DNA from: Bradyrhizobium cytisi
GTDB lineage: Bacteria > Pseudomonadota > Alphaproteobacteria > Rhizobiales > Xanthobacteraceae
Assembly: GCF_008123515.1 (NCBI RefSeq)
Contig: NZ_VSSR01000005.1
Location: forward strand, 1 to 64,000
Direction: 5' to 3'
Length of the DNA stretch: 64,000 nt
The notes under the pieces were generated by a model, which saw only the letters and a list, made by a program, of their open reading frames with translations, had not been told where the DNA came from and searched no databases. Positions 25,712 to 33,777 of the stretch are shown one piece after another (the first letter of the stretch is position 1; each line of letters opens with the position of its first letter). A program made the position numbers and the translations under genes.

Positions 25712-26440
25712 TCAAACCGCGAGGTGGCGGCGCATCTCCGCCTCATCGTCGAGCGCCGAGCGGTCGAGGCTTGCGACGATGCGGCCTTTGTCCATGACGT
25801 AGCAGCGCTGCGCCATAGCGCGGATCATGTCGAGATTCTGCTCAACCAGGATGATGGTCACACCGGTCCTTCGGTTGAGCTCGACCATATTGCGTGCGAT
25901 GTCCTGGACGATGTTGGGCTGGATGCCCTCCGACGGTTCGTCGAGCAGGATGAGATTGGGATCAGCAATCAAGACTCGTCCGATCGCGAGTTGCTGCTGC
26001 TGGCCGCCGGACATGGTGCCGGCACGCTGGGTCCAGCGCTCGGCGAGAATCGGAAACGCCTCGACGATCTTGCGCCGACCCGCCTCGGGGATACCGCTGC
26101 CCTTGATCGCGGCGCCGACCGCGACGTTCTCGCCGACAGTCAGCCGCGGGAACACGTCGCGCCCCTGCGGCACATAACCCATACCGAGGCGAGCCCGCTT
26201 GTGCGCCGGGAGAGATTCCACCGCCTCGCCGCGATAGACGATGGAGCCGCTCATTGCTGGCACCAGCCCGATCAGGCTCTTCATCAGCGTGGACTTGCCG
26301 ACACCGTTGCGTCCGATGACAGCGACGATCTCGCCTTCCCGCACCTCGATCTCGAGGCCCTGCAGGACGGGCTTGCCGCCATAGCCGGCGCGCAGAGCCA
26401 GCGTCGAGAGGATCACTTCCTTACGCGGCATATCAAGCAT
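25712..26440 (-). CDS. HAAT-type ABC transporter ATP-binding protein (LivF/UrtE-like)
   Basis: The 242-aa ATPase has Walker A GRNGVGKST, signature MSGGQQQQLAIGR, Walker B LILLDEPSEGIQPN and H-loop LVEQNLDM, which are typical of LivF and UrtE (the EQN replacing a plain His-loop is usual for LivF). I took the ATG at 26440, giving an eight-base overlap with the livG-like gene; the longer frame lies inside that gene. It is one of two ATPases of the amide importer. Confidence 0.92.
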   Translation of the reverse strand: MLDMPRKEVILSTLALRAGYGGKPVLQGLEIEVREGEIVAVIGRNGVGKSTLMKSLIGLVPAMSGSIVYRGEAVESLPAHKRARLGMGYVPQGRDVFPRLTVGENVAVGAAIKGSGIPEAGRRKIVEAFPILAERWTQRAGTMSGGQQQQLAIGRVLIADPNLILLDEPSEGIQPNIVQDIARNMVELNRRTGVTIILVEQNLDMIRAMAQRCYVMDKGRIVASLDRSALDDEAEMRRHLAV

Positions 26441-27149
26441 GGGCCTGCCCCAGATAGATCGCCGCCACACGCTCGTCCGCCACGATCTCGTCGATCGAGC
26501 CTTGCGCAAAGACCTGGCCGAGATGCAACACGGTCACGCGCTGGGCGACCTGGCGTACGAAGGCCATGTCGTGCTCGATCGCCAGCACAGTCATGCCATC
26601 GGCATTGAGCCGCTTCACCATTTCACCCGTCATATGGGTTTCCTCCGGAGACATGCCGGCGGTCGGCTCGTCGAGCAACAGAAGACTTGGTTTCAAGCTG
26701 ATCGCCATGCCGATCTCAAGCCACTGCTTCTGGCCGTGGCTAAGATTGCCGGCGGTCTGCGCGTGCTCGCTCTCCAGTCCGAGGAAGACGAGCAGTCTGT
26801 CGATCTCCGCTTCGAGCTCCCTACCGCGATGCCGGCTCTGCAAGGCGATCTCAACGTTCTGCCGGACGGATAAGCCCTTAAAGACTCCAGGCACCTGGAA
26901 CTTGACCGACAGTCCGCGGCGAATCCGCGCAAACGACTTCAGCGCCGTGATGTTCTCTCCCGCGAAGAGGACATCGCCGCTGCCGGGATGGTGCTCACCG
27001 AGGATCAGGCGGAACAGCGTGCTCTTGCCGGCGCCGTTCGGGCCAATCAGGCAGTGGATCTCGCCGGCCTCCAACGTGAGGTCAACGGCATTGGTGACGT
27101 GCAGGCCGCCAAAATGCTTGTTCAGTTTACGAAGCTCGAGCAACGACAT
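26433..27149 (-). CDS. HAAT-type ABC transporter ATP-binding protein (LivG/UrtD-like)
   Basis: The 238-aa ATPase begins MSLLELRKLNKHFGGLHVT and has Walker A GPNGAGKST, signature LSHGQKQWLEIGM, Walker B LLLLDEPTAGMSPEE and H-loop AIEHDMAFV. The LSHGQ-KQWLEIGM signature is the form found in urea transporter UrtD. The ATG overlaps the preceding stop by one base; the longer frame is only read-through from the permease gene. It works with the LivF-like ATPase at 25712. Confidence 0.92.
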   Translation of the reverse strand: MSLLELRKLNKHFGGLHVTNAVDLTLEAGEIHCLIGPNGAGKSTLFRLILGEHHPGSGDVLFAGENITALKSFARIRRGLSVKFQVPGVFKGLSVRQNVEIALQSRHRGRELEAEIDRLLVFLGLESEHAQTAGNLSHGQKQWLEIGMAISLKPSLLLLDEPTAGMSPEETHMTGEMVKRLNADGMTVLAIEHDMAFVRQVAQRVTVLHLGQVFAQGSIDEIVADERVAAIYLGQAHA

Positions 27150-28213
27150 CAGCCGGCCCTTTGGGTGATACGCGCGGCGAGCCGTCCGAGCCAGTTCATC
27201 GTTCCGAGCACGAGGCCGTTCGGGGCAATGAGGACGGTCAGCACCAGCAGCACACCCATGAAGACGAGCGCGTACTGGCTTCCGTAGATCGTAAGCGCCT
27301 GGAATGCCGCCAGCACGACCAGCGTGCCGACCACGGTCGAGGTCAGATCGCTGCGGCCGCCGACGGCAACCCAGATCAGCGGCAGCGCCGCTGCCGTCAT
27401 ACCCATGCTCGACGGTGTGATATATTGTCCCCACGCCGTGTAGAGCACGCCTGATATCCCCGCGAGCACGGCGCCGATGACGAAAGTGATGAGCTGGTAC
27501 TTGCGCACATCGTAGCCCAGCATCTCGGCCCGTTCCGGGTTCTCGCGAATCGCGACGATCACGTTGCCGAACGACGAGTTCATCAGGATGCGCAAGGCCA
27601 GATAGACGAAGACCAAAAGGCCAAGCACGAAATAATAGAGCCCAACATCGGCGAATAGCACGATCGGCTCGCCCGGCCAGGGGATGGTCAGAGGCGGCAT
27701 CGCGCTCATGCCGTTGAAGCCGTTGAGCCGGGCGCTACCAATGTGCCACTCCGGCCCCGCGGTCTGCGCCATGAAGCGCTCCAGCATCAAGGTCACGGCG
27801 AGCGTGACGATGCCGAGGAATACGCCGGCGATGCGGCCGAAGAACATGAAGTAGCCGAGCAAGGCCGCAAAGAGCGCCGCAATCGCGACCGCCGCCACCA
27901 GCGCCACCAATGTGAAGCCATAGGCCGAACCGAAATTGAGCGTCAGCACGCCGTAGCCGTAACCCGCGATGCCGAAGAACGCGGTTTGCCCGAAAGACAG
28001 TGAGCCGCCATAGCCCCAGATCAGGCAGAGGCTGAGAGCGATGAACACCCAGACGAAGAAGTAGACGGTGTTGCCGACCGTGTAGCCGTCGCTGAACAGT
28101 GGATAGGCGACCGCGATCATCATCACGACGGCAAACAGGCTCCAGAAGGCTGGACCACGACCGACGGTCTGCGGGCCTTCGAGACGACGAAAGAAAGAGA
28201 CGAAACCGCTCAC
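27149..28213 (-). CDS. HAAT-type ABC transporter permease (LivM/UrtC-like)
   Basis: The 354-aa membrane protein has about eight to ten hydrophobic segments. The LivM hallmark LCLIWGYGGSLSFGQTAFFGIAGY lies near residue 62 (given here in part). The loop AIRENPERAEMLGYDVRKYQL contacts the ATPases, and GAVLAGISGVLYTAWGQYI is followed by a final VGGRSDL segment. UrtC proteins have just this ENPERAEMLGYD wording. It is 15 bases after the LivH-like gene. Confidence 0.93.
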   Translation of the reverse strand: MSGFVSFFRRLEGPQTVGRGPAFWSLFAVVMMIAVAYPLFSDGYTVGNTVYFFVWVFIALSLCLIWGYGGSLSFGQTAFFGIAGYGYGVLTLNFGSAYGFTLVALVAAVAIAALFAALLGYFMFFGRIAGVFLGIVTLAVTLMLERFMAQTAGPEWHIGSARLNGFNGMSAMPPLTIPWPGEPIVLFADVGLYYFVLGLLVFVYLALRILMNSSFGNVIVAIRENPERAEMLGYDVRKYQLITFVIGAVLAGISGVLYTAWGQYITPSSMGMTAAALPLIWVAVGGRSDLTSTVVGTLVVLAAFQALTIYGSQYALVFMGVLLVLTVLIAPNGLVLGTMNWLGRLAARITQRAG

Positions 28214-28228
28214 GACGCCATCACTCCG

Positions 28229-29101
28229 TCAGGTTCGTTCGCGTAGCACGAAACCGGAGATGCCCTTCGGCAGCACCCGGACCACAATGATGACAGCGAC
28301 CAAAAGACCGATCTGACCAAATAACTGCCCTTGCCAGGACGTCATCCCCGACTTCACGATCGCAAGCAGGCCGCCGGCCGGCGCTGTGCCGAGGAACACG
28401 TCGGCGCCGCCGATTACCACGGTGACGAATGCCTCCATGATGAAGGTCGCGCCCATGGTGGGCACCAGCGTCATGGTCGGCGCATAAAGACCGCCAGCAA
28501 GACCGGCGAGCCCCGCCCCGCAGGCGAAGGTGAGGCTATAGATCAGGCGGGTGTCGACCCCGAGCGCGGAGGCCATATGCGGGACCTGAATGGTGGCGCG
28601 CGCCAGCACGCCGAAGCGGGTCCAGTTGAACAGCGCGTAGAGCCCGGCCAGCACGCCGAGCGCGGCGCAGAACAGCACAATGCGATAGATCGAATAGGAA
28701 TAGTCGCCAACTTGAAAGCTGCCGAACGGCGTGCCGACGCCGGCCATGGTCGATCCGACCATGATCAACGTGCCCTGCGTGGCGATCAGGCTGAGGCCCC
28801 AAGTCGCAACGATGGTGTCGAGCGGCCGGTCGTAGAGATGGCGGATGACCGCCAGCTCGACCAGGACGCCGACGAGCGCGGATATGATCGTGCCTGCCAG
28901 TATGCCCAGCGGCAGCGGCAAGCCCGCATGCACGGTCGCCGCCGTCACATACGCACCGCACATGATGAACTCGCCATGAGCGAGATTGATCACGCCCATC
29001 ATGCCGAAGATCACCGCGAGCCCGCAGGCCGACAGCACCAGGAACGCGAAGGCGTCACCGAATTGATAGAGCGCCGAAAAGACGTGGGTCGCGATGTCCA
29101 T
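28229..29101 (-). CDS. HAAT-type ABC transporter permease (LivH/UrtB-like)
   Basis: The 290-aa membrane protein contains the LivH start-of-family motif VINLAHGEFIMCGAYV (about residues 37-52) and RFGVLARATIQVPHMASALGV, the ATPase-contact loop. It shows AGLAGGLYAPTMTLVPTMG near residue 195 and PAGGLLAIVKSGM late. It is separated from the binding-protein gene by 114 bases holding a long hairpin, while the remaining importer genes follow closely. Confidence 0.93.
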   Translation of the reverse strand: MDIATHVFSALYQFGDAFAFLVLSACGLAVIFGMMGVINLAHGEFIMCGAYVTAATVHAGLPLPLGILAGTIISALVGVLVELAVIRHLYDRPLDTIVATWGLSLIATQGTLIMVGSTMAGVGTPFGSFQVGDYSYSIYRIVLFCAALGVLAGLYALFNWTRFGVLARATIQVPHMASALGVDTRLIYSLTFACGAGLAGLAGGLYAPTMTLVPTMGATFIMEAFVTVVIGGADVFLGTAPAGGLLAIVKSGMTSWQGQLFGQIGLLVAVIIVVRVLPKGISGFVLRERT

Positions 29102-29151
29102 GAACCAACCAGTTTGTAGGAAGACGCGGCGTCACCGCCGCAGATGTCCGT

Positions 29152-29205
29152 GATCGCCCCGGCCCGCCGGCAACGCCGGGGCGTGCCCGGAGGGCCGGAG
29201 CGATC
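29152..29205 (-). terminator. Long GC-rich hairpin after the amide-binding protein gene
   Basis: Arms GATCGCCCCGGCCC (29152-29165) and GGGCCGGAGCGATC (29192-29205) pair at 13 of 14 positions, with a further GC-rich inner stem around CCGGCAACGCCGG. No T-run follows. It likely protects the upstream message or causes partial termination. Confidence 0.7.
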
Positions 29206-29215
29206 AGCCGCCGGG

Positions 29216-30457
29216 TCAGGGTTTCGGCGGCGGATTCGACGGCGTGTACTGGGCCATCGGATCTTTCTTGGTGAGATCGCAGCCGGCGTCACCCAGCCAG
29301 TACGGCTTGATGTCCTCCCAGGTCTTCGGGAAGGAGATCGAATGGTCGGCACCCACCTTGGCCAGATAGATCGTGTGCGACATATGCTGGCTCTTGGGGT
29401 CGATGCAGACCTTGCCCTCCGGCGCATCCATGCAGACATCTCCCACCGCGATCACCTTTCGGATGTCCTCCCGCTTGGTCGATTTCGCCCGCTCCACCAT
29501 CTGCTTGTAGAGATAGACGGCGAGATAGGAGTTTTCCGCCTCCTGGTTCACATAGGGCTCGCTCGGAAACTTCGCCTTGAACTTGGCGTAGAACGCCTTG
29601 CTCCTGGGCGAATCGATCTCCTCGATGTAATTGGTGGTGACGTACATGTCCTTCAGGCTCGGCGGCTTGAAGCGCTTGTGTTCGTAGCCCTGGCCGACGT
29701 TGACCGAGGACGCCATCGGCAGGTTGACGTTGGCGGAAGCCGCCTGCTCGTAATAGGAGGCCTGTGCGGTGCCGACCAGCAGCGTGACCACGAAGTCGGG
29801 CTTGGCCTTCTGGATATTCTGGATGCTCTGCGAGAATTGCGACACGCCGAGCGGGATGAATTCCTCGCCGGCCATCTTGCCACCGTTCTCCTTGACGATC
29901 TTGCGTACCCACTCCGCCGAGATCTGGCCGAAATTGTAATCGGCCGCCAGCGTGTAGACGTTCTTGCCGTACTTCTCCATCATGTAGGGGATCAGCGTGG
30001 AGAACTGCTGCTCGGGCACCGCGCCGGTGACGATCATGTGGCCGTCGCAGACGCCGCCTTCATACTGATTGTTGTAGAAGGCGAAGCCGTTGAACTGATC
30101 GACGATCGGGCGGTAGGCCTCGCGCGAGGCCGAAGAGAAGCCCGCGAACACGACGTCGACCTTGTCGCGCTGGAGCACGCGCCGCATGAACTCCTGGTAG
30201 CGGGTGTTGTCGGATTGGGTGTCGTAAGGAACGAGCTCAAGCGGCCGGCCCATGATGCCGCCGGCCTTGTTGATCTCCTCGGCGGCGAGCTCGATGGCGT
30301 GGACCTTGCCGATGGTGGCCGCGGCGAAGTCGCCGGACTGATCCTCCAGCACGCCGAGCTTGATCGGGTTCTCGGCCGCTGGTGCCAGGGTGGATCCGAG
30401 GACAAGCGTCCCCGTGAGGGCTGCGGCACGCAGCCCCCGCAATACAGACTTGCTCAT
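29216..30457 (-). CDS. Amide/urea-type ABC transporter substrate-binding protein (FmdD/UrtA-like)
   Basis: The 413-aa periplasmic protein has a signal peptide (MSKSVLRGLRAAALTGTLVLGSTLAPAA, given in full only as its parts) and a Leu/Ile/Val-type binding domain starting IKLGVLEDQSGDFA. The wording GRPLELVPYDTQSDNTRYQEF and FYNNQYEGGVCDGHMIVTG is close to the UrtA/AmiC/FmdD branch. That branch binds urea or short amides, unlike the amino-acid LivJ branch. It follows the AmiR-like gene by ten bases and supplies the importer at 25712-29101. Confidence 0.9.
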   Translation of the reverse strand: MSKSVLRGLRAAALTGTLVLGSTLAPAAENPIKLGVLEDQSGDFAAATIGKVHAIELAAEEINKAGGIMGRPLELVPYDTQSDNTRYQEFMRRVLQRDKVDVVFAGFSSASREAYRPIVDQFNGFAFYNNQYEGGVCDGHMIVTGAVPEQQFSTLIPYMMEKYGKNVYTLAADYNFGQISAEWVRKIVKENGGKMAGEEFIPLGVSQFSQSIQNIQKAKPDFVVTLLVGTAQASYYEQAASANVNLPMASSVNVGQGYEHKRFKPPSLKDMYVTTNYIEEIDSPRSKAFYAKFKAKFPSEPYVNQEAENSYLAVYLYKQMVERAKSTKREDIRKVIAVGDVCMDAPEGKVCIDPKSQHMSHTIYLAKVGADHSISFPKTWEDIKPYWLGDAGCDLTKKDPMAQYTPSNPPPKP

Positions 30458-30467
30458 TTTGCTTCTC

Positions 30468-31133
30468 CTAGATGGCTTGCTTGTCGCCGCCTTGCAGCAT
30501 GATGCCGGTCGTGCGGCCCGTCATATCGGGCGGCTTCGCCCGCTTGTTCAGAAACTCCTCGCAATAGAGTTCCATGTTCTGCCGCGCGCGCATGCTTTCG
30601 CGACGGAGCCGGGAATAGGCACCCTCCTCGTCAAAGCCATCCTGCTGCATCAGCAGGATGACGGCCCGGATCACCGCGCGGCGGCCGCGACGGCGCTCCT
30701 CGAGGTCCTGCAGACGCTCAAACATTTCAGCGCGCAGCAAGAACTGGTTGATGCCCATGAAAAGCGACGTATAGACCGCGCCACCATGCACCGGCTTGCG
30801 CAGGAATGAGGTGGCGCCGAGATTAACCAGCGCCTTGAGCCGGCTTGGCGCCTCGACGCCGACGAGCCCGATCACCGGCACCGGCGGTAGCCGCGAAGCC
30901 GGGTTGACCTCGATCGCAACCGCGCCTTCGAGGTCGCCGTCGACGAACAGGATGTCCCGGTCGGCCTGAAGGCTCGCAACGTCGATCTGCGCGTGGCTAT
31001 CGATGATCTCCGGATATTCAGTGGAGACCCCGAGCTTGGCGAGCGTTGTTTCGAGCGTGCTTTCCCATCCGCCTCGCCGGGTGACGACGATGGCGCGGCC
31101 GCCCTTGAAGTTCTGTAGCAGTCGGGAGCTCAT
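30468..31133 (-). CDS. amiR: AmiR/NasT-type ANTAR-domain antiterminator
   Basis: The 221-aa protein has a pseudo-receiver domain (about residues 10-130) and a C-terminal ANTAR RNA-binding helix bundle, seen in RRGRRAVIRAVILLMQQDGFDEEGAYSRLRRES read in parts. ANTAR proteins bind paired hairpins in leader RNA and prevent termination. In Pseudomonas, AmiR is held inactive by AmiC until an amide binds. The ATG at 31133 overlaps the amiC-like gene by four bases, matching the amiC-amiR arrangement. Its likely target is the leader at 32306-32420. Confidence 0.88.
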   Translation of the reverse strand: MSSRLLQNFKGGRAIVVTRRGGWESTLETTLAKLGVSTEYPEIIDSHAQIDVASLQADRDILFVDGDLEGAVAIEVNPASRLPPVPVIGLVGVEAPSRLKALVNLGATSFLRKPVHGGAVYTSLFMGINQFLLRAEMFERLQDLEERRRGRRAVIRAVILLMQQDGFDEEGAYSRLRRESMRARQNMELYCEEFLNKRAKPPDMTGRTTGIMLQGGDKQAI

Positions 31134-32290
31134 GATTGCACCACCTTCAACAGCGGAGAGCGCATCGCGCTGGCAAAGCGCGGCGACGACTGAACAAGAT
31201 ACGGATCTGGCGCGATCGGCTCGCGGGATTCCAGCAGCACCTCGAACTGCCCGTTGGCGGCCGAGCGACCGATCCGTGGCGTGAGCCAAGCGTGAAAGGT
31301 CTGCCGGTCGATGCGGACTTCCCCTTGCGGGGCGCGCAGTCGTTGATCGGCCACAGCGGCGCGCACCGTGCGGGCGTCGTCAGTCCCGGCCTGCGCCAAT
31401 GCCGCTGCGAGCAGCTTGACGGCGATGTAGGAGGATTCAGCATCTGCCGACGACACCGGTCCATCCGGAAAAGACGCCCTGTAGGCGCGAATGAAGGCGG
31501 CATTCTCGGGAGAATTCAGCGAGGAGAAATAGACACTCGAGGACAGGTGCCCATCGACCGCGTCCGGGCCGATTTCCGGCAATTCCGGTTCCGACAGCGT
31601 GCAGCTCGCGACCGGAATTTCGGCGGCCTGGTCGATGCCGCGGGCGCGGCAGGCGGCACGGAACGCGCGGAAGAAGGCATAGGCACTCGTGCCGATCAGA
31701 TTGTTGAAGACGAAATCGGGTCGCTGATCGATGATGGCCGCGATCACCTGGTCGACCTCGGTATCGCCGACCGAAAGATAGCGCTCGGCGAGCACGGCGC
31801 CGCCGCGCGCTATCAGCGCCTCGCGAAAGATGCGGTTGTTCTCCCAGGCCCAGATGTAGTTGGAGCCCACGCAGAAAGCGCGAGAGCCGACCCGGGATGC
31901 CAGGTAATCGACCAACGGCAGCACGTGCTGGTTCGGTGCGGCGCCGGTGTAGATGACGTTATCGGAACTCTCGAAACCCTCGTAGTGAGACGGATACCAC
32001 AGCAGTCCATCGAACTTCTCGAAGCACGGGATCACCTCCTTGCGGCTCGACGAGGTGTAGCAGCCGACCACCTGGCGAATGCCGGACCCCAGGAGTTCGA
32101 GGCTGAGCGAACGATAACGAGCAAGGTCGCCGGAGGGATTGACCACGACCGGCTCCAATACGATGCCGCCACCGCTCGCATTGACCTCCTGGAAGGCCAG
32201 CAATGCGCCGTTAAGGATCGAGCGCGCGACGACGCTGTAGGAGCCCGTCGTCGAGAACATCACGCCAATTCGATACCGCTTCTGCGCCAT
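31130..32290 (-). CDS. amiC: AmiC-like amide sensor (cytoplasmic Leu/Ile/Val-binding fold)
   Basis: The 386-aa protein has the periplasmic-binding fold but no signal peptide: it starts MAQKRYRIGVMFSTTGSYS. AmiC, the amide sensor that restrains AmiR, has the same property. Further matches are VGCYTSSSRKEVIPCFEK, LLWYPSHYEGFESS, YTGAAPNQHVLPLVDYL and GSNYIWAWENNR. I preferred the ATG at 32290; a TTG twelve bases upstream is possible. The gene is the first of the operon and its start lies directly behind a terminator hairpin. Confidence 0.87.
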   Translation of the reverse strand: MAQKRYRIGVMFSTTGSYSVVARSILNGALLAFQEVNASGGGIVLEPVVVNPSGDLARYRSLSLELLGSGIRQVVGCYTSSSRKEVIPCFEKFDGLLWYPSHYEGFESSDNVIYTGAAPNQHVLPLVDYLASRVGSRAFCVGSNYIWAWENNRIFREALIARGGAVLAERYLSVGDTEVDQVIAAIIDQRPDFVFNNLIGTSAYAFFRAFRAACRARGIDQAAEIPVASCTLSEPELPEIGPDAVDGHLSSSVYFSSLNSPENAAFIRAYRASFPDGPVSSADAESSYIAVKLLAAALAQAGTDDARTVRAAVADQRLRAPQGEVRIDRQTFHAWLTPRIGRSAANGQFEVLLESREPIAPDPYLVQSSPRFASAMRSPLLKVVQS

Positions 32291-32305
32291 CACTCGATCC
32301 AAAAC

Positions 32306-32340
32306 AAAAAAGCGCCCGTCGGCTGTGAAGCCGAGGGCGC
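32306..32340 (-). terminator. Leader terminator directly upstream of amiC
   Basis: On the minus strand GCGCCC-TCGGCT pairs with AGCCGA-C-GGGCGC around a TCAC loop (positions 32340 down to 32312) and is followed by six T residues (32311-32306). This is a textbook intrinsic terminator, but it lies in front of the amiC start codon and not behind a gene. It should stop transcription of the operon unless an antiterminator such as AmiR intervenes. Confidence 0.82.
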
Positions 32341-32348
32341 CCTCGCCG

Positions 32349-32420
32349 CCAACCGAACACGCGATGAAAGCGTGGCGTTGGAAATGGTTGAACTCACCGC
32401 GTTGATGGGCCGTCTTGCCC
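32349..32420 (-). promoter_or_regulatory. Leader-RNA hairpins, candidate ANTAR target
   Basis: Two hairpins precede the terminator on the minus strand. The first is GGGC-AAGACG-GCCC, a perfect stem with a six-base loop (32420-32407). The second is an extended stem (32381-32349): CCAAC/GTTGG outside and CACGC/GCGTG inside. ANTAR targets are tandem hairpins with hexaloops having A at position 1 and G at position 4; here only the first loop has A1 and neither has a clear G4. A TTGACA at 32463-32458 could be a -35 element; I see no good -10. Confidence 0.45.
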
Positions 32421-32551
32421 TACGCTTGCGCGATACGGTCGTTGAGATCGGATATTATGTCAAGCGCGTTGTTGCAGCGGAAATTGCCGCAATTCGTGCC
32501 GGCCTGTAGCAAAACTGTGCAAGGTGGTTCAAGCGCTGGCCCGTTCGGGCG

Positions 32552-33777
32552 TCACTCTTGCGCAGTGACCATGTGCCACAATGTCTCGACCAGCACGGCG
32601 TAGCCCTTGTCGAGAGCTTCAGGTGCCGTGAATTCACGCGGATTGTGGCTGAGGCCGCCTTGGCTGGGCACGAATATGAGTGAAGCCGGAATGCGTTTCT
32701 GGATCGCCAGGGCATCATGCCCCGTGATGGTCTTGAGTGTCATGGCCTTGCAGCCGAGATCGCTCGCAACGGCCATGATCAACTCGACACCAGCCGGATC
32801 GAGCAAGGGGGCCGACCGCCTCTCGTCGGCGGCTATCGAGATGCCGACTCCGATCTCGCGAGCCTCTCGCTCGATCCGCTTCAGAAATCGGTCACTGATA
32901 GCGACAACGACGGCTTCGTCTTCGTGTCGGATCTCGAACCAGACCCTCGCTTGGCCCGCCACCACATTCGGCGAATTCGGGTAGACACTGATGCGAGCCG
33001 CCGAGGCATGCGCGCCGGCGTTCTCGCGCGCGACTTCGACATAGAGGGATTCGATCGCACGCGCGGCCGCGCGCAGCGCGTCTCGGCGCATCGACATTGG
33101 CATCGGTCCCGTATGCGAATAATCACCCTCGAAGACGACCGATATCTTGCGGGTCATCCAGGCGCCGGAAACCGCGGCAATGTCCCTGAGGTCTGCTCAA
33201 GCCGATCGCCCTGCTCCACGTGAAGTTCCACATAGCGTACCGGGCGAAGCTCGAGTGGCGTGACACCACAATAGCCGATCGCGGCCAGCGCGGCGCCGAG
33301 CGTGACGCCGTCGCCGTCTGCGCAGGCATAGGCATCCTGCAAGCTCAAGCTGCCGGCGAAGACGGAGCTACCGGTCAGGCTGGGCTGAAAACGGGCTCCC
33401 TCCTCATTGGTCCAGTTTGCGACAGCCAGATTACGTCGTGCGGCGCCGGGGGTCGCAAGACAACGCTCCCTGACCGCTTCCACCGCAAGGAGTCCTGCCA
33501 ACACACCATAGGCACCATCGTATCGACCGCCCGTCGGCTGAGAATCGAGGTGCGAGCCGGTGATCACGACGTCGTCCGACGCAGGGGCAAGAATTGCGAC
33601 GCCGAACATGTTGCCGATCGCATCGATCCTCGGCGCGAGGCCGCGTTCGCCGATCTCGCGCAGAAACAGATCTCGCGCCTGCTTGTCGAGCGCCGTTGCT
33701 GCAAGCCTGCAGACGCCGCCGTCATCGGTCGCACCAATCACCGCAAAGCCTGCGATGAGATCGTGCAACGCGATCAT
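32552..33777 (-). pseudogene. Zn-dependent M20-type carbamoylase/amidase, broken by a frameshift
   Basis: Two adjoining frames make one hydantoinase/carbamoylase-type hydrolase. The N-terminal part (33777 down to about 33190) has GSHLDSQPTGGRYDGAYGVL, NEEGARFQPSLTGSSVFAG and YVELHVEQG. The C-terminal part continues IAAVSGAWMTRKISVVFEG, then SHTGPMPMSMRRDAL and TGHDALA-FVPSQGGLSHNP. The frame changes near 33182-33192, where one base seems missing, so the first part ends at an early TGA (33154-33156). Intact, it would be about 408 aa, normal for N-carbamoyl-L-amino-acid hydrolases. It could be a real pseudogene or a sequencing error. The start overlaps the alcohol dehydrogenase stop by four bases. 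Confidence 0.85.

Noticed and set aside
32470..32505. Possible sigma-54 promoter (GGCAC...TTGC) ahead of the amide operon
   Set aside because: The GG and GC dinucleotides are separated by eight bases, where ten are needed, so it does not fit a -24/-12 promoter.
31136..32509. 457-codon open frame on the plus strand opposite amiC
   Set aside because: It is the antisense shadow of the amiC gene, with composition typical of GC-rich complement frames and no family motifs. The minus-strand gene has clear AmiC motifs.
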